Source: Chryseobacterium sp. FH1
Lineage (GTDB): Bacteria; Bacteroidota; Bacteroidia; Flavobacteriales; Weeksellaceae
Direction: 5' to 3'
NCBI RefSeq assembly: GCF_000735135.1
Contig: NZ_JPLZ01000001.1
Span: 124,001-188,000 of the forward strand
DNA length: 64,000 nucleotides
Made by a program: the position numbers and the translations under genes. A model generated the notes under the pieces. It worked only from the letters and a program-made list of their open reading frames with translations, did not search any database and was not told where the DNA came from. Shown piece by piece: positions 24,307 to 33,196 of this stretch (positions are counted from its first letter, which is position 1; every line of letters starts with the position of its first letter).

Positions 24307-26406
24307 ATGAAACTAAAATCGTTAATAATCGCAACACTTTTCTCAACTTCAATTTTCGCTCAAACCGAAAAAGATACTTTGAAAGAAATTGAACAAGTTA
24401 ATATACTAGTTAAGAAAAAATTGCTTGAAAGAAAAGCAGACCGATTAATCTTCGATGTAGAGTCGTCAATCGCCTCACAAGGAATGGATGCAGGCGAAAC
24501 TCTGGCGAATGTTCCGATGCTGAAAGTGGATGAGAACATGGGAACGATTTCGATCATTGGAAAAAGCTCTGTAAATGTAATGATCAATGGCAGAATGCTG
24601 AATCTTTCCGGAACTGCATTATTAAATTATTTAAAATCCATCCGTTCGGAAAACATTTCAAAAATCGAAGTCATTACGACGCCTCCTGCAAAGTATGAAG
24701 CGCAAGGAAATAGTGGACTCATCAATATTATTCTAAAGAAAAATCCAAATCTTGGTTTCAGCGGAAACATCAACACAGGATTGACACAGCGAACTTATTT
24801 CAACGGAAGCACGAATGGCACTTTGAATTACCAAACCGAAAAATTAAGTTTAAGCTTCAAGACCACTTACATCGAAGGTGCAAAACGTTCTAACGAAAGA
24901 TTCACTATCCTTGGAGAATCTCAAAATTACAGCGAATCTACCCGAAAAGATATGTGGCAGGATTTGACGCCAAACTTGACGGCTTCTTACAAAATCAATA
25001 AAAATTCTGAAGTTGGGATGGAATACATCTTCGATAATGGAAAAAACGGAATGAATATCTTGAATACGACAAGAAACATCAGTTCGGATTTGAAAGAAGA
25101 AAACCTTTTGACCAACACTTTCCACAGAGAGAAATCGCCAACCCACACTTTCAGTACTTATTATGATCTGAAGTTGGATTCGCTTGGAAAGAAATTGAGT
25201 TTTGCTGGAAATTTTTATAAAAACACCAATGATACGGAAGTCAATTTTTCTACTTTGACAGTTTCTGACAATTCGGTTCAAGATGTGAAAACCTTGTCGA
25301 AAATCAAGCCTCAGATTTTCTCTGTTCAAGCGGATTTGGAACTTCCCTTCAAATTTGGAACGGTAGAAACTGGCGTAAAATTCAATCAATTCAGAAATTC
25401 TGCGGATTTGAAATATCTAAATTTTGAAAATAATCAATATATCATTGACGAAGAAAAAGGGAGCGTTTTCAACTATCAGGAAGAGAATTACGCGGTTTAC
25501 GGAAGCTTTGCAAAAACCATCGGTGAACATTGGGAAACGAAAGCTGGTTTGCGCTACGAAAATACTTTTGTGAAAAGCTCCGTCAGTAATTTCAATTATA
25601 GACAATGGTTTCCGTCGGCGTTTGTTTCTTATAAGGCAGAGAAAAATGTATTTAGTCTGTCTTATTCGAGAAGGATCAACCGACCAAGTATGAGCAATTT
25701 GAATCCGTTTCGCTGGTACGAAAACCCTTATTCGTATTCCACGGGAAATCCTTTACTGAAGCCTTCCTACATCAATAATTATGAATTGGGTTACACATAC
25801 AACAACAAGTTTTCGACAAGCATTTATTATTTGAGATTGAAGAATGCGTTTGGGCAAGTGGCTTATCTAGACGGGATTTCTCAAACCGGAACTTATCTGA
25901 ATCACTACAACAATGACTTCTATGGCGTGAATGCGTCGTACACAGATATATTTTTCAAATTCTGGGAATCGAATCTTACTGCCAACGCATCGTATCAGAC
26001 TTCGGAAGTTTTCAATATTAATGCGCCAACTTTGAAAGGTTATTCGTTCAGCTATTCCATCAACAATACTTTTATATTGAACAAAACCAAAACCATCGCC
26101 ATTTTCCTCAATTACGACCAAAGTCTTCCAAACGAAAATGTGAATACCCGCTTTGAGAACTTCTCCAATCTGAATTCTGGATTTAAAATTTCTTTGATGG
26201 AAAAACAGCTTCAAATCAATGCGACAGTGACTAATATTTTTGCACAGCGATTCAAAGGTCAAATGTATTTTGATGACAACACGCAGTTTATGAACAACTA
26301 TTGGGACGGCAGAAGTTTAAGATTAAGTGTCAATTATACTTTCGGAAAAAAGAAAAAATTCAGCAAGAAGAATATTAATTTCGAGGAAAAAGACAGAGCA
26401 AATTAA
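24307..26406 (+). CDS. Outer membrane beta-barrel receptor (TonB-dependent-like, OMP_b-brl_3 type)
   Basis: 699 residues from ATG 24307 (MKLKSLIIATLFSTSIFAQ signal peptide). The N-terminal plug-like domain (about 35-140) contains ADRLIFDVESSIASQGMDAGETLANVPMLKV, VMINGRML and EVITTPPAKYEAQGNSGLINIILKKN, which is diagnostic of the outer-membrane beta-barrel family. The rest is a large barrel with alternating strands (MSNLNPFRWYENPYSYSTGNPLLKPS). No N-terminal carboxypeptidase-like domain. Ligand unknown. It is followed 56 bp later by a paralogous gene, and lies divergent from the LytS/LytTR operon. Confidence 0.88.
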   Translation: MKLKSLIIATLFSTSIFAQTEKDTLKEIEQVNILVKKKLLERKADRLIFDVESSIASQGMDAGETLANVPMLKVDENMGTISIIGKSSVNVMINGRMLNLSGTALLNYLKSIRSENISKIEVITTPPAKYEAQGNSGLINIILKKNPNLGFSGNINTGLTQRTYFNGSTNGTLNYQTEKLSLSFKTTYIEGAKRSNERFTILGESQNYSESTRKDMWQDLTPNLTASYKINKNSEVGMEYIFDNGKNGMNILNTTRNISSDLKEENLLTNTFHREKSPTHTFSTYYDLKLDSLGKKLSFAGNFYKNTNDTEVNFSTLTVSDNSVQDVKTLSKIKPQIFSVQADLELPFKFGTVETGVKFNQFRNSADLKYLNFENNQYIIDEEKGSVFNYQEENYAVYGSFAKTIGEHWETKAGLRYENTFVKSSVSNFNYRQWFPSAFVSYKAEKNVFSLSYSRRINRPSMSNLNPFRWYENPYSYSTGNPLLKPSYINNYELGYTYNNKFSTSIYYLRLKNAFGQVAYLDGISQTGTYLNHYNNDFYGVNASYTDIFFKFWESNLTANASYQTSEVFNINAPTLKGYSFSYSINNTFILNKTKTIAIFLNYDQSLPNENVNTRFENFSNLNSGFKISLMEKQLQINATVTNIFAQRFKGQMYFDDNTQFMNNYWDGRSLRLSVNYTFGKKKKFSKKNINFEEKDRAN

Positions 26407-26462
26407 TTTTGTCAATGTAACAAATAAGCATATTTTGAGTCTAATAAATCATAAACAAAACT

Positions 26463-28616
26463 ATGAAGTTAAAATCTATCATTCCAATATCTGCTTTTTT
26501 TCTGAGTCAAATCTATTTCTCGCAGGAAACGCCTAAGAAAGATGAGCCTAAGGAAAAAGAAATCGAAGCAGTAACAATTACCAAAACTAAAAAAGCCGTT
26601 GAACAAAAAGCGGACAGAACTGTCTACGATTTCTCGGAACAGCCACATCTCAATTCTGGTAACACGTTGGAAGGATTGCAAAAAATCCCGGGATTGGTGG
26701 TTTCCGAAATGGCAGGAATGATCTATCAAGGAAAAGCTTTGGACGTTTATATGGATGGAAGACCGTTGAACATCTACAGCACACAGTTGACCGCATATTT
26801 AGAAGGACTTCCTGCAAACAGCATCGAAAAAATCGAGATCATCACGCAACCTGGCGCAGAATTCCCAGCAACTTCTGGTGGTGCCATCATCAATATCATC
26901 ACGAGCAGAAATGCAAAATCATACTTGTCCGCAACTTACGCTGGCGGTTATCGTTTCAGCAATTATGACCATTTCAGAAGTAAATTTAACAATAGTTTGA
27001 CGCTTAATTCCAAAAACAAATGGTTTGGATGGCAATTGAACGTCGGGCAATCTTACAACGAAAGCGAGACAAAATCCACGATTGACGAGATCTCGAGATT
27101 GTACAATGACAATGTCAGTAGAAATCAATATTTGAGAAGTGCTTTCACCTTTGATATTGGACAAGATCGATTGCTTTTGAATTACAATCTCAACTTAGGA
27201 TCTTCGGATCGTTATGTGGATCGTTATTCTTTGTTCAATGGAACTGAATCTACCGGTAAAGATATCATCGACCAAAGCAATACACGAAATGAGGTGACTG
27301 CAACTTATCAGAAGAAATTTGATGATAAGAATAAAAAGTTAGAATTTAAAGGATCTTATACCAACTTCAGTAATGATTTTGGGCAAACAGGAAGAACCAT
27401 TTTGCCAACGCCTTCCATCAATGATAAAGTTTTGAACAACGGCTCCAATCAAAATGTCTACAATTTCAGAATCGATTATGCTCAGCCGATCAAAGTATTA
27501 GACGAAGGTAAATTGAGCTTGGGTGCTTTCTACGACCAACTGGAATTTTCTGCAGATAACTTTGGAATAGAAAATCTGGATTATAAAAGCAAAACGACTG
27601 CTTTCTACTCCGAAGCCAGCGCTACGAAAGGAAAAATGGATTTTGTTTTGGGACTTCGTGGAGAATATTACAACATCAACGGAACAAGTTTGGATTTTGA
27701 AACTGGCGGTTATGATAACCTGAGACCATTTGAGAAATTCAAAGTCTTTCCAAATGCGAGCATTCAGTACAACATTATTCCGAAAATCGCTTTCTTTAAT
27801 GTGAATTATAACAAGAAAATCACGTTGCCCAATGTTGCGAACCTAAATCCAAATAACACGAGATACGGAAACGATAACATCGATTTTTCCGGAAACCCAA
27901 ATCTTCAGCCAACGATTTTTGATAATTTCGAAGTTAAGTTAAGTGCTTTAAATTACGCTTTCATTGGCTATAATTTTACCAACGCAAAAAATCAGGTGGT
28001 TCAAATCGTGGAAAGAGAAGGCGATGTTATCTTGCAGACCAGCGACAATCTAGATCGTATGAAAACGCATAATTTCAACATTGGATTCCCGATTCCATTA
28101 GCGATCTTCAACACGCCTTTCAAAGACATTATGAAAATGGATATGAATCCCGATCAGGTGAGTTTTATCTTCCTTTATGGCTCATATCAATTGCAACAAA
28201 TTGATCAAATCATCAATCCGAAAGGCTACTGGACCTATAACGTGACAGGACAATTTATTTTGCCTTATAAAACAAAATTCACGGCAAATTATACTTATTT
28301 GACCAAAGGAAACGAATTCTTTTTCTATCCAAACAAATCATTCTACAACACCTTGAATTTATCTTTGTCAAGGAAATTTAATCACGAAAGAATGACGCTG
28401 ACGTTGTTTGCGAATGATGTTTTCAATACCAATGAGACCAATCTCAGAACAACCAACGCGCTTCCGAATGTGAACATCCGAAATAAAAATGACACAAGAA
28501 CTTTTGGACTTTCTTTCACCTACAAGATCCCGACAAAAAACAAGTTGGCAAAGGAAACGCCTAACTTGCTAAATCAGGAGAAGAAAGAAGATTCTGGCTC
28601 TGTGCAACAATTATAA
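26463..28616 (+). CDS. Second outer membrane beta-barrel receptor (OMP_b-brl_3 type)
   Basis: 717 residues. Signal peptide MKLKSIIPISAFFLSQIYFSQ. The plug region shares the same plan as the preceding protein: EQKADRTVYDFSEQ, NTLEGLQKIPGLVV, VYMDGRPLNIYSTQLTAYL, IEIITQPGAEFPATSGGAIINII. The barrel carries YGNDNIDFSGNPNLQPTIFDNFE, the same region as STGNPLLKPS in the neighbour. Sequence identity between the two is clearly partial, so this is an old paralogue rather than a recent copy. Transport of an unknown ligand, or receptor signalling with the adjacent two-component system, is inference. Ends before a strong terminator (28639-28675). Confidence 0.88.
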   Translation: MKLKSIIPISAFFLSQIYFSQETPKKDEPKEKEIEAVTITKTKKAVEQKADRTVYDFSEQPHLNSGNTLEGLQKIPGLVVSEMAGMIYQGKALDVYMDGRPLNIYSTQLTAYLEGLPANSIEKIEIITQPGAEFPATSGGAIINIITSRNAKSYLSATYAGGYRFSNYDHFRSKFNNSLTLNSKNKWFGWQLNVGQSYNESETKSTIDEISRLYNDNVSRNQYLRSAFTFDIGQDRLLLNYNLNLGSSDRYVDRYSLFNGTESTGKDIIDQSNTRNEVTATYQKKFDDKNKKLEFKGSYTNFSNDFGQTGRTILPTPSINDKVLNNGSNQNVYNFRIDYAQPIKVLDEGKLSLGAFYDQLEFSADNFGIENLDYKSKTTAFYSEASATKGKMDFVLGLRGEYYNINGTSLDFETGGYDNLRPFEKFKVFPNASIQYNIIPKIAFFNVNYNKKITLPNVANLNPNNTRYGNDNIDFSGNPNLQPTIFDNFEVKLSALNYAFIGYNFTNAKNQVVQIVEREGDVILQTSDNLDRMKTHNFNIGFPIPLAIFNTPFKDIMKMDMNPDQVSFIFLYGSYQLQQIDQIINPKGYWTYNVTGQFILPYKTKFTANYTYLTKGNEFFFYPNKSFYNTLNLSLSRKFNHERMTLTLFANDVFNTNETNLRTTNALPNVNIRNKNDTRTFGLSFTYKIPTKNKLAKETPNLLNQEKKEDSGSVQQL

Positions 28617-28638
28617 TTAACATTATTGTTCTCATATA

Positions 28639-28675
28639 ATAATCTCTCAATATCAATTGGGAGATTATTTTTGTT
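28639..28675 (+). terminator. Rho-independent terminator after the receptor pair
   Basis: Stem ATAATCTCTC (28639-28648) / GGGAGATTAT (28659-28668) with a 10-nt loop is followed by TTTTTGTTTT. It lies 23 bp after the stop of the second receptor gene and separates it from the repeat array ahead of the ATPase gene. Confidence 0.88.
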
Positions 28676-28679
28676 TTAA

Positions 28680-28807
28680 AATCGAAAAATTCATAGTAAA
28701 TTTTCGATTCCATTCGAAGAATTCATATTAAAATCTGGAATCAATTCGAAAAATTTATATTAAATTTGCGAATAGAATCGAAAAATTCATATTAAATTTT
28801 GGATTAT
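28680..28807 (+). repeat. Four 32-bp direct repeats containing promoter-like boxes, upstream of the DUF4143 ATPase gene
   Basis: Units start at 28680, 28712, 28744 and 28776, each 32 bp with no gaps. Consensus: (A/A)-(A/T)-TCGAA-(A/G)-AATT-(C/T)-ATA-(T/G)-TAAA-(T/A)-TT... Unit 3 contains TAAATTTG (28761-28768), a perfect -7 type box, and unit 4 contains TAAATTTTG. The ATPase ATG (28806) lies at the end of unit 4. The TTCGAA-like start of each unit is itself nearly palindromic. Arrangement in phase with three helical turns suggests an operator or iteron-like set for a DNA-binding protein. Confidence 0.85.
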
Positions 28808-29936
28808 GGTAGAAAGATTGCTTCAAAAAAATATAGAGAGACGCTTGAAAGATGAGAAAGCGATCATCCTTTTCGGACCAAGACAGGTCGGAAAAAGCAC
28901 TTTGATGGAATTGATGGAAAACCACTTCGAAAAACCAATTGTAACCTGGAATGGCGACCAAAGCGACATCAGAAATATTCTGCAAGATCCAACCTCAGAT
29001 TTTCTGAAAACCTTAATTGGCAATTCAAAAACCTTGATCATTGATGAAGCGCAACGCATCGAAAATATTGGAATTATCATCAAACTGATCACAGACCAAA
29101 TCAAAAATGTAAAAGTGATTGCGACTGGCTCGTCGTCTTTCGATTTGGCCAATAAAATCAACGAACCTTTGACCGGAAGAAAATGGGAATATCAACTGTT
29201 TCCGCTTTCATTTGAAGAAATGTCGAATCAAAATGGTTTTTTGGAAGAGCGAAGATTGCTGGAACATCGTCTTGTTTTCGGTTATTATCCAGAAATCGTG
29301 AACAATCCTGGCGACGAAATCGAACGTTTGAAAAACCTGACCGAAAGCTATCTGTACAAAGATGTTTTGCAATGGGAGAATATTCAGAAGCCGGAAAAAT
29401 TAGAAAAATTGTTAACCGCGCTTGCGTTGCAAATGGGAAATGAGGTTTCGTACAACGAACTTTCGCAGTTGGTTGGGATTGATAATTTGACGGTTGAAAA
29501 GTACATCAGGCTTTTGGAGCAATCATTTATCATTTTCCGTTTGGATGGTTTTAACCGAAATTTGAGAAACGAGATCAAGAAAGGAAAGAAAATCTATTTT
29601 TATGACAACGGAATTCGGAATGCTATCTTGAATAATTTCAATCCGTTGAATCTCCGCGATGATGTGGGAAAACTGTGGGAAAACTTCTTGATTTCCGAAA
29701 GAATGAAAACCAATTCCTATCATTTGAAAAATTTCAAAACCTATTTTTGGAGAACGCACGCACAACAGGAAATCGACTTTTTGGAAGAAGCCGACGGAAA
29801 AATCTCTGCCTACGAATTCAAATGGAATGAAAGAACGAAAGCAAAAATCCCAAAGAATTTTTCAGAAACCTACAATCCCGAAATCGAGAAGATCATCACG
29901 AAAGATAACTTCCACGAGTTTGTGATCAATCGTTAG
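28806..29936 (+). CDS. AAA ATPase with DUF4143 domain
   Basis: 376 residues. Walker A GPRQVGKST (about 24-32), Walker B-like LIIDEAQRI (about 77-85), sensor ATGSSSF. The C-terminal half is DUF4143: TESYLYKDVLQWENI, then a winged-helix-like segment (QMGNEVSYNELSQLVGIDNLTVEKYIRLLEQSFIIFRLDGF), then WENFLISERMK and a PD-(D/E)XK-like fold region (FWRTHAQQEIDFLEEADGKISAYEFKWN). Family proteins are widespread ATPases of unclear role, sometimes close to toxin or mobile contexts. The winged-helix part could bind DNA, possibly the 32-bp repeats just upstream (inference). The 3' end overlaps the convergent pseudouridine synthase gene by 11 bp. Confidence 0.9.
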   Translation: MVERLLQKNIERRLKDEKAIILFGPRQVGKSTLMELMENHFEKPIVTWNGDQSDIRNILQDPTSDFLKTLIGNSKTLIIDEAQRIENIGIIIKLITDQIKNVKVIATGSSSFDLANKINEPLTGRKWEYQLFPLSFEEMSNQNGFLEERRLLEHRLVFGYYPEIVNNPGDEIERLKNLTESYLYKDVLQWENIQKPEKLEKLLTALALQMGNEVSYNELSQLVGIDNLTVEKYIRLLEQSFIIFRLDGFNRNLRNEIKKGKKIYFYDNGIRNAILNNFNPLNLRDDVGKLWENFLISERMKTNSYHLKNFKTYFWRTHAQQEIDFLEEADGKISAYEFKWNERTKAKIPKNFSETYNPEIEKIITKDNFHEFVINR

Positions 29937-30615
29937 ATTCACAAGCCTTCCAAACCGCATCATTCTGCGGGACCGGCGCAAATATTTCTACTTTTTCTTT
30001 GGTTACAGGATGTTCAAATTCCAGTTTTCTAGCGTGGAGAGAAATCCCGCCATCCGGATTGGAACGTGGTGCGCCGTATTTCAGATCACCTTTGATTGGA
30101 ACTCCAATTTTTGATAATTGCGCTCTAATCTGATGATGACGACCTGTTTCCAAATCGATTTCAAGCAATTGATAATTATCTAATGTCTTGATGATTTGAT
30201 AATTCAGAATCGATTCCTTTGCTTTGTCGGTTGGTTTTATGAAAACGGTAGCTTTGTTGGTTTTCTCGTTTTTTTGAAGATAATGAATCAGTCTTTGAGA
30301 TTTTGGAATCATTTCCTTACCAACAATCGCCCAATACGTTTTTTTGACTTCGCGGTTCTTCACCATCACAGTCAATCGCGTCAAAGCTTTCGAAGTTTTG
30401 GCATAAATCACCAAGCCTGAAGTTGGTCTGTCAATCCTATGAACCAAACCAAGAAAGACATTTCCAGGTTTATCGTCTCTTTTTTTGATGAAATCTTTGA
30501 TTAATTCCAACAATGACAAATCGCCGGTCTTGTCGCCTTGAACAAGTTGTCCTGCTTTTTTGTTGATGACGAGAAGATGATTGTCTTCGTAAATGATTTG
30601 AGATTCTAAATTCAC
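29926..30615 (-). CDS. RluA-family RNA pseudouridine synthase
   Basis: 229 residues, single catalytic domain without an N-terminal S4 domain. The catalytic motif HRIDRPTSGLVIYAKT (about 60-75) has the conserved Asp. Other family segments are EDNHLLVINKKAGQLVQ, RHHQIRAQLSKIGVPIKGDLKYGAP and LHARKLEFEHP. It isomerises uridine to pseudouridine in rRNA or tRNA; the target site cannot be told from the sequence. Convergent with the DUF4143 ATPase gene, overlapping by 11 bp. Confidence 0.93.
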   Translation of the reverse strand: MNLESQIIYEDNHLLVINKKAGQLVQGDKTGDLSLLELIKDFIKKRDDKPGNVFLGLVHRIDRPTSGLVIYAKTSKALTRLTVMVKNREVKKTYWAIVGKEMIPKSQRLIHYLQKNEKTNKATVFIKPTDKAKESILNYQIIKTLDNYQLLEIDLETGRHHQIRAQLSKIGVPIKGDLKYGAPRSNPDGGISLHARKLEFEHPVTKEKVEIFAPVPQNDAVWKACESND

Positions 30616-30753
30616 GATGGCAAATTTACTTTTTTTCTAATTAAGATTATGCTTGTGACCACGGAATTCATCATTCGAAAAAATCAAATTGTTGAGCAAA
30701 ACAATAGATTTAAAAAATTATTTTTATATTTTTAAAACCATATAACTATATCC

Positions 30754-31911
30754 ATGAATTTTAATAAAACTTTTGCCCTCGTTTTTTTCCTATTTTCAAT
30801 CATCACTTTCTCTCAGAAAAAAATCAACATTATTGATTTTGACACCAAAAAACCAATTCCTCAGGCAAGAGTTGTTTACAACAACGAAATTTCTTACACC
30901 AACGACGATGGATTTGTCATCATCCCAAATGAAATCAACAGCATCAACATCTACTCACCTGAATACGGCGACAACAAATTTGCTGTGACTGACAAAATTG
31001 CCCTGAAACCAATCTATAAAGAAATAGAAGAAGTCATCATCAAACCTATTGATGCTCGGAAAATCATCGCATCTGTTTTGAGAGAGTATGATAAAAAGTA
31101 CGAAACCAAAACTTCTATTTTCAACGGAACTATGAAATTCAAATCGGAAATCGACAACGCTCTAAATAGAATTTTGGTCATCGATATGGATTTGTGGACA
31201 CTGCACAATAAGTTTGAATATCAAAAAGAAATCGACGATTTTCTGCAAGTGAATCTTCGAAACAAAAAATTTGATAAAAACAGACAAGGTGACAATACTT
31301 ACATTTTTAATGGAAAAAAAGCAGGTGAAGACAAAAAAAACATCAATGATTTTATTCAAAGATTCTTTTTATACAATCAATTGGTGGTCATGGAGTATTT
31401 CACAAGAGGCCAAAAAATAAGTGGAAAAATCATCAATGAAACCGGAGACATCCAAACCATTCAATTCAAATCCGACGAGTTGCCTCATGATGTTACACTC
31501 GTAGAAGGCCTGATGCAGTACAACAAAAAGGAAAACGCCATCATCTATTTGAAATGCAGTCAAATACAAAAAAATACAATTTCCAGTTACACCAACTATT
31601 TTGACAAAGAAATCACTACGAATACAAGCCTATTTACTGTAACTTATGACATGTACAAAAAAGGAGAAAAGTACATCCCTGCAAAAATCATCATGGAAAT
31701 AGAAGCTGAATTTGAATTAGAAAACAAAATCTATCCTGCCACCAATTATAGAGAATTCATTTTCAGAACCCACAATTTTGCTGATAAAAAAGGACTTTCC
31801 AACAAAATCGACCTCAAAAAACCTTTCGCAGACGGCATTACAGACAATAGCGTAAAAGACACAAAAACGCTACTTTCTACCGAAGAACAGAAATTTGTTG
31901 ATGAACAATAA
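30754..31911 (+). CDS. Secreted protein with carboxypeptidase-regulatory-like N-terminal domain
   Basis: 385 residues. Signal peptide (MNFNKTFALVFFLFSIITFSQ) is followed by a beta-sandwich unit (about 22-100: INIIDFDTKKPIPQARVVYNNEISYTNDDGFVII), the CarboxypepD_reg-like pattern seen in Bacteroidetes envelope proteins. The remainder (about 100-385) is a mixed alpha/beta region with no motif I can name, of the kind found in uncharacterised proteins that carry this N-terminal unit. No TonB plug or barrel follows, so this is not a receptor. Predicted periplasmic or outer-membrane associated. Function unknown. Confidence 0.7.
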   Translation: MNFNKTFALVFFLFSIITFSQKKINIIDFDTKKPIPQARVVYNNEISYTNDDGFVIIPNEINSINIYSPEYGDNKFAVTDKIALKPIYKEIEEVIIKPIDARKIIASVLREYDKKYETKTSIFNGTMKFKSEIDNALNRILVIDMDLWTLHNKFEYQKEIDDFLQVNLRNKKFDKNRQGDNTYIFNGKKAGEDKKNINDFIQRFFLYNQLVVMEYFTRGQKISGKIINETGDIQTIQFKSDELPHDVTLVEGLMQYNKKENAIIYLKCSQIQKNTISSYTNYFDKEITTNTSLFTVTYDMYKKGEKYIPAKIIMEIEAEFELENKIYPATNYREFIFRTHNFADKKGLSNKIDLKKPFADGITDNSVKDTKTLLSTEEQKFVDEQ

Positions 31912-31932
31912 CGATATTAATTTTAAAGAAAC

Positions 31933-32259
31933 TTAAGCTCTAGGAGCTCTTTGTCTGTTAAAAACCGAAAGAATCACGCCTGTAAAAAGTCCAATCGTTT
32001 TAATCCTTGCAAATTGAGAATCGAAAGGTAAAATCGCACCAATGATGCACAATCCTGCCGCAACATACATTAGATAAACGAATTTCTTGTTAAGGAAAGA
32101 TTGTGCTTGAAAAATGAAACTTAAGCCTATAAGAATATAAAAAAATCGCTGATATAACAACTCTGTAATTTCCGGAGAAAACACATCGAACCAGCCTACA
32201 GCAAGGCAAATCAGCGCTAGAATAGAGAGAACACCTTGTATTGTTTGAGAATTTTTCAT
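31933..32259 (-). CDS. Small four-helix membrane protein, unknown function
   Basis: 108 residues, mainly hydrophobic, with membrane segments at about 8-25, 35-52, 58-78 and 84-100. Starts MKNSQTIQGVLSILALICLAVGWF; ends with a short basic tail RQRAPRA. No conserved motif recognised. It starts 9 bp after the stop of the esterase gene on the same strand, so it is probably in an operon with it. Codon use and composition are like the neighbours. Confidence 0.6.
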   Translation of the reverse strand: MKNSQTIQGVLSILALICLAVGWFDVFSPEITELLYQRFFYILIGLSFIFQAQSFLNKKFVYLMYVAAGLCIIGAILPFDSQFARIKTIGLFTGVILSVFNRQRAPRA

Positions 32260-32268
32260 TTTTAAAAT

Positions 32269-33120
32269 TTAATTTTTAGTTTGCTTAAAAAGCCATTTTG
32301 GAATCTCATCTACCAACTCGGCAGAGAGAATGTTGTTGTGATATTTGTCTTTGTACTCCCAAAGAAAAACATTTCCTTTGGTTTTCATTTCTTCGAAAAA
32401 CTTGAAATTACTTTGTGGGAAATTGTCCGTATCCAAACTTCCGTGGACAATCCAAATCGGCATTTTCACGAGTTCATCCATTTTATCAAACTGCGAAATT
32501 CCGGAAACATTGATTGCGCCCGCAAACAAATCCGGTCTTTTCGAAATTGCGTTCGATGTCGTTGCGCCTCCCATCGAGAACCCCATTACATAGATTCTTT
32601 TCGGGTCGATATTTTCTTTGATGATTAATGAATCGATTGATTTCAAAACCAAATCCAAATGTTCATTGGACTCAGAAACTTTCACATTTCTACTTTCATC
32701 AAGATGATAATTGGACGACCGAACTGGAAATTGAGGCGACAAAACATAAGTCTGACATTTTTCCCGATTTTCGGGAAGCAACCACATTTTCGACAAAACG
32801 CCCATTTGCGAAGTATTGTTTGTCCCAATCGCACCCGAACCGTGGAATACCAATATTAGAGGATATTTTTTGGTTTGATTAAAATTTTCAGGTTTTAACA
32901 ATCGATAATTCACTGCGACTTTTCCATCATCAAATTTCCCAGCTTTGAAATCAGAATAATTGAGATTTTTGATTTCCTTAATTCTTGCAAGGGAGTTCAA
33001 TGAATCCTTCTTATCGAAAATCTCTGTCCTGGTCCCAGATTTTGTTTGATGACAAACGCAGGAAACAACTGACAATGTTAAGATTAAAAACGAAAAAAAA
33101 TTAGTTAATTTCTGAATCAT
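32269..33120 (-). CDS. Alpha/beta hydrolase (esterase/prolyl oligopeptidase-like) lipoprotein
   Basis: 283 residues. N-terminal lipoprotein signal with Cys21 in L-S-V-V-S-C. An alpha/beta hydrolase fold follows: oxyanion strand LILVFHGSGAIG (about 95-107), nucleophile elbow VMGFSMGGA (Ser at about 177), Asp region PIWIVHGSLDTDNFP and His in YHNNILS near the C-terminus. Similar to the predicted-peptidase / polyhydroxybutyrate depolymerase-like esterases of COG4099 type. Predicted to be anchored to the envelope and to hydrolyse an ester or peptide; the substrate is unknown. Downstream of panB with a hairpin between (33142-33174). Confidence 0.85.
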   Translation of the reverse strand: MIQKLTNFFSFLILTLSVVSCVCHQTKSGTRTEIFDKKDSLNSLARIKEIKNLNYSDFKAGKFDDGKVAVNYRLLKPENFNQTKKYPLILVFHGSGAIGTNNTSQMGVLSKMWLLPENREKCQTYVLSPQFPVRSSNYHLDESRNVKVSESNEHLDLVLKSIDSLIIKENIDPKRIYVMGFSMGGATTSNAISKRPDLFAGAINVSGISQFDKMDELVKMPIWIVHGSLDTDNFPQSNFKFFEEMKTKGNVFLWEYKDKYHNNILSAELVDEIPKWLFKQTKN

Positions 33121-33141
33121 TTCTAATAGATTTATAATTAA

Positions 33142-33174
33142 AACCCTTTCAGAGTTTGGAACTCTGAAAGGGTT
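33142..33174 (-). terminator. Perfect 15-bp hairpin after panB, probable terminator
   Basis: AACCCTTTCAGAGTT (33142-33156) / AACTCTGAAAGGGTT (33160-33174), 15-bp perfect stem with a 3-nt loop. On the minus strand it follows the panB stop by 23 bp and runs into TTTAATTATA. Its arms are almost the same as the acnB terminator (9466-9498), so this may be a dispersed palindrome used as a terminator. Confidence 0.75.
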
Positions 33175-33196
33175 AATTGTATTTTATTTTTTTTAA

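Noticed and set aside
28680-28807. CRISPR array
   Set aside because: The 32-bp repeats are adjacent without unique spacers, so they are direct tandem repeats, not a CRISPR.
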